From contig CP085834.1 in NCBI GenBank assembly GCA_020809705.1, positions 3,348,001 through 3,412,000 on the forward strand: a DNA stretch of 64,000 nt, read 5' to 3'. Positions 61,620 to 64,000 of this stretch are shown in pieces. Made by a program: the position numbers and the translations under genes. The notes under the pieces are model-generated. The model worked only from the letters and a program-made list of their open reading frames with translations, searched no databases and was not told the DNA's origin. Numbering within the stretch: the stretch's first letter is position 1; each line of letters starts with the position of its first letter. The DNA comes from Calonectria ilicicola. Its lineage: Eukaryota > Ascomycota > Sordariomycetes > Hypocreales > Nectriaceae.

Positions 61620-64000
61620 TTATTCTTCTCCCATGTATGGAGATATCATTGGCATTCCGCTCTCCAGCAAAGCCTCAATGTAGGCAACAATCAGCGGGTC
61701 CATACCTTGCTGACCCGCTAGAATTACCCAATCCTCCATATCTAGCTCTTCAAAGCTTCCTCCGTAGACCCTCTCCAGGTGTGCACGGAATTCACCCATT
61801 GGCGACTTTATGCCACCGGAGTGGTGGCGGAAATGGATTTCGGCCTGCTGGGATGGCGTTGGTGCAGCTAGCTCCAGGGCTGCAGCTGTGATCTCACCAA
61901 CGATGGTGTCTAGGGGCCCAAAGTCTAGGTAACCCTCTGCACGCTTCAGTCGCGGCGCACAGCGCATGGCCAGGGAATAGCGCAACACCCCGTTCATGGC
62001 ATCAGAGTTGGGAGCCTGCTCGCTGACGAGTGTGCAAGGTCGGTGCACAGCAACCTTGAATGAGGATTTGCCAGAATCGTTCAGGTGGGCAACCAAGTTC
62101 TCCAAAAAGACCTCGCCAGCCCACTTGCTAGCCGTGTAACCATCCTTGCCATTCACTGCGGGCGGAGTGGCCTTTAGTGACCCTGGCTTGGGTGCGGGGT
62201 TGCCCGACAACAGCACGGCGCGGCTGCTGGAGAGGAACATCAGCGGGATAGACCGCGGTAGCGCTAGCGATGTTAGGAAGTGCAGCGACTGGAGGTTAGG
62301 AGTGCGTAGGGAGTCAAATCGGTTTAGGCAATGGCCATTGGAACCTGCGTGAATCATGACGTGCACTGTTTCTTCTAGCCTGGTGCGCTCTTCTGGCGTA
62401 AGGCCAAGAGTAGGCGAGAGCAGACTACCACTATAGCCCACGACCTTGGAGTTGCCTTGGGGTAGCTTGGCCTGTTCATCTAGTGGCACAGCAATGCAGT
62501 GTACCTTTGTTACAACGGGAGATTGTAGTAAGGAGCTCAAGAGATGTCCACCAAGGAAACTGGTTGCTCCCGTGAGCAAGACCTCAATGCCCTTGGCATC
62601 ACCAGTCACTACCCCAGGGGACTGACCTGTCGCAAGCTGTTTAATTCGGTCTTGCAGCCAATCTGGCACTGATGTCTCAACTGCCCAGTCTATCGCAGAC
62701 GCGTCCTGTTGACCCTCAGTGCCTTGGCCGAAGACGCAGCGAGTCATGGCACGCAATGTAGTGGCTTCGTACAATTGTTTGGTTGTGACATGCACGCCGG
62801 TAGTCTCTTTGATGGCTTTCTGGAGTTTCATGAGTAGGAGCGAGTTGCCACCGTATAGGAAGAAGTCGGATGAAGGGCCAAGACGTGTGTCACCCAGTGC
62901 AGGCAACACGCGCTCCCACAAGAGACGCAGCTCACCTTCGCGAACCGTCATCTTTTCCATCTTCTTCTCGGTTTTCCCATTCGTATCTTCTGCTCCTAAA
63001 GGAAGACGGGCAATGGCTTTGCGATCTAATTTGCCATTGGATGTTGTTGGCATTGTTGTAAGGATACAGATAGTGGCAGGGATGAAGGCCTGCGGCAGTT
63101 TCACACGAGCAAGTATTTGTGCCACATTAGTCTCGCCTGCCAGAGAATCACCGCGGCTAGTAGTGCAGAGTGTAGCGTGAGCAACCAGTACACTGTCACG
63201 GAGGGAAACGACCACTGCCTCGAGAGCATCCTCAGATGCCCGCAGCAGAGCCGCTTCAACTTCTTGCAGCTCAATTCGCTGACCACGCAGCTTGATCTGA
63301 GTATCACCATCCAGTCGTCCGAGGCACAGGAGAGTACCATCAGAGAGGAGGCGGCCTTTATCACCTGTTCGATACATGATGTGGCCTTTGGATTGAGACA
63401 TCACGTCTGTGATGAACTTGGACTTGGTTTGGTCAGGCTGATCAAGATAGCCTACGGCTACACCAGCTCCGCCAATGCAAATCTCTCCAATATGCCCGCA
63501 TGGCTGGGGGTGCCCAGCAGCATCCACAATGCAGATTGAGTAATTGGGTAGTGCTTTTCCAACCGCGTACTGGGCCCAAGCTCCCGCGTCTCCAGACACG
63601 ATACACGAATCGGCCTCAGGTTTCAAAGAGATGCACTGGAAGGTGGCCGCGGCAGTGATTTCGGTTGGTCCGTAGCAGTTGGTTAGAGTCAAATTGGGCA
63701 GGCTTAGACGAGACAACTCGGTTTTGAGCTGGCGGGTGACCTGTTCACCGCCAGAAAAGGCGAACCGCCAAGCTGTGCTCTTTTGCAACACGTCAGCGGC
63801 CGAGTTGGTCCAGGCCAAGTATTCTGTTGGTGTAGCAATGGTCATTGACACATTCTCACGAGCGATTAGTTTGACTAACTCGATAGGGTCGCGTCTTATA
63901 TCGCTTTCCGCGATTACGAGATGACCGCCATTTGCAAGTGCCGAGAATATTTGGATGAGAGACATGTCGAAGCCCAGAGAGCTCTGCTGTAGCACGCATT
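61620..64000 (-). CDS. NRPS or PKS-NRPS C-terminal part (A-T-R), partial
   Basis: Open frame from the window edge to the stop at 61620, at least 791 codons; the 5' part lies beyond 64000. Adenylation motifs in order: SGGEQVTRQL, NCYGPTE, GHIGEICIGGAGVAVGYL, YRTGDKGRL, GRLDGDTQIKLRGQRIE and NGKLDRKAI. A carrier domain follows (FFLYGGNSLLLMKLQ, phosphopantetheine Ser in GGNS, near 62850), then a reductase-like domain from about 62590 (LLTGATSFLGGH, SSSRAVLLSG, GYTASKWAGEVFLENL, VHRPCT, terminal PYMGE). The terminal domain looks like those of fungal PKS-NRPS hybrids. Its YxxxK pair is intact, so NADPH-dependent release as an aldehyde is possible; Dieckmann-type release is the alternative. No introns are seen here. 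The amino acid is not predicted. Confidence 0.9.
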   Translation of the reverse strand, partial: CVLQQSSLGFDMSLIQIFSALANGGHLVIAESDIRRDPIELVKLIARENVSMTIATPTEYLAWTNSAADVLQKSTAWRFAFSGGEQVTRQLKTELSRLSLPNLTLTNCYGPTEITAAATFQCISLKPEADSCIVSGDAGAWAQYAVGKALPNYSICIVDAAGHPQPCGHIGEICIGGAGVAVGYLDQPDQTKSKFITDVMSQSKGHIMYRTGDKGRLLSDGTLLCLGRLDGDTQIKLRGQRIELQEVEAALLRASEDALEAVVVSLRDSVLVAHATLCTTSRGDSLAGETNVAQILARVKLPQAFIPATICILTTMPTTSNGKLDRKAIARLPLGAEDTNGKTEKKMEKMTVREGELRLLWERVLPALGDTRLGPSSDFFLYGGNSLLLMKLQKAIKETTGVHVTTKQLYEATTLRAMTRCVFGQGTEGQQDASAIDWAVETSVPDWLQDRIKQLATGQSPGVVTGDAKGIEVLLTGATSFLGGHLLSSLLQSPVVTKVHCIAVPLDEQAKLPQGNSKVVGYSGSLLSPTLGLTPEERTRLEETVHVMIHAGSNGHCLNRFDSLRTPNLQSLHFLTSLALPRSIPLMFLSSSRAVLLSGNPAPKPGSLKATPPAVNGKDGYTASKWAGEVFLENLVAHLNDSGKSSFKVAVHRPCTLVSEQAPNSDAMNGVLRYSLAMRCAPRLKRAEGYLDFGPLDTIVGEITAAALELAAPTPSQQAEIHFRHHSGGIKSPMGEFRAHLERVYGGSFEELDMEDWVILAGQQGMDPLIVAYIEALLESGMPMISPYMGEE

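Overview
This window is nuclear DNA from a filamentous ascomycete (Pezizomycotina). I infer this from the gene content (HET, NACHT-WD40, Clr5-ankyrin, HsbA-like, S1-type nuclease, a PKS-NRPS-type terminal module) and from the gene structures: about 45 introns of roughly 43-108 nt, nearly all GT..AG, many with CTAAC/CTGAC-like branch sites. A Eurotiomycete such as a Penicillium or Aspergillus relative is plausible but not proven. Exon joins were worked out by hand from reading frame, splice signals and phase; where a join is a guess, the entry says so.

Layout. 0-6 kb: two F-box proteins flanking an HNH-nuclease-domain protein. 6-8.6 kb: a tandem pair of small secreted HsbA-like proteins with matching exon structure. 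9.4-14 kb: a sugar-type MFS transporter divergent from a Cys-type sulfatase. 15-25.5 kb: two large cytosolic receptor-like proteins in tandem, Clr5-ankyrin and NACHT-WD40. 25.8-36 kb: two Ser/Thr-rich wall-type proteins with a related C-terminal module, enclosing a class I terpene cyclase, a small cysteine-rich secreted protein and a SurE-like phosphatase. 36.6-48.4 kb: UDP-glucuronate decarboxylase-like enzyme, SET-MYND protein, HET protein, NmrA-like reductase, a DUF7025-type AAA+ ATPase, a hotdog thioesterase and an S1/P1 nuclease. 48.4-52.4 kb: gene-poor DNA with decayed coding fragments. 52.4-60.2 kb: a Cdc25/rhodanese-like phosphatase, a broken Cys-rich gene, a perfect 33-bp inverted repeat, a pseudokinase-like protein and a CorA-like membrane protein. 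60.3-61 kb: repeats. 61.6 kb to the edge: the C-terminal part of an NRPS or PKS-NRPS (adenylation, carrier, reductase-like domains) running out of the window.

The content is accessory rather than housekeeping. Self/non-self and stress-type proteins (NACHT, HET, ankyrin, F-box, HNH) are mixed with secreted proteins and two secondary-metabolism starting points, the orphan terpene cyclase and the megasynthase at the right edge. The divergent transporter-sulfatase pair is the clearest candidate for co-regulated neighbours. I see no tRNA or rRNA genes, CRISPR arrays or intact transposons.
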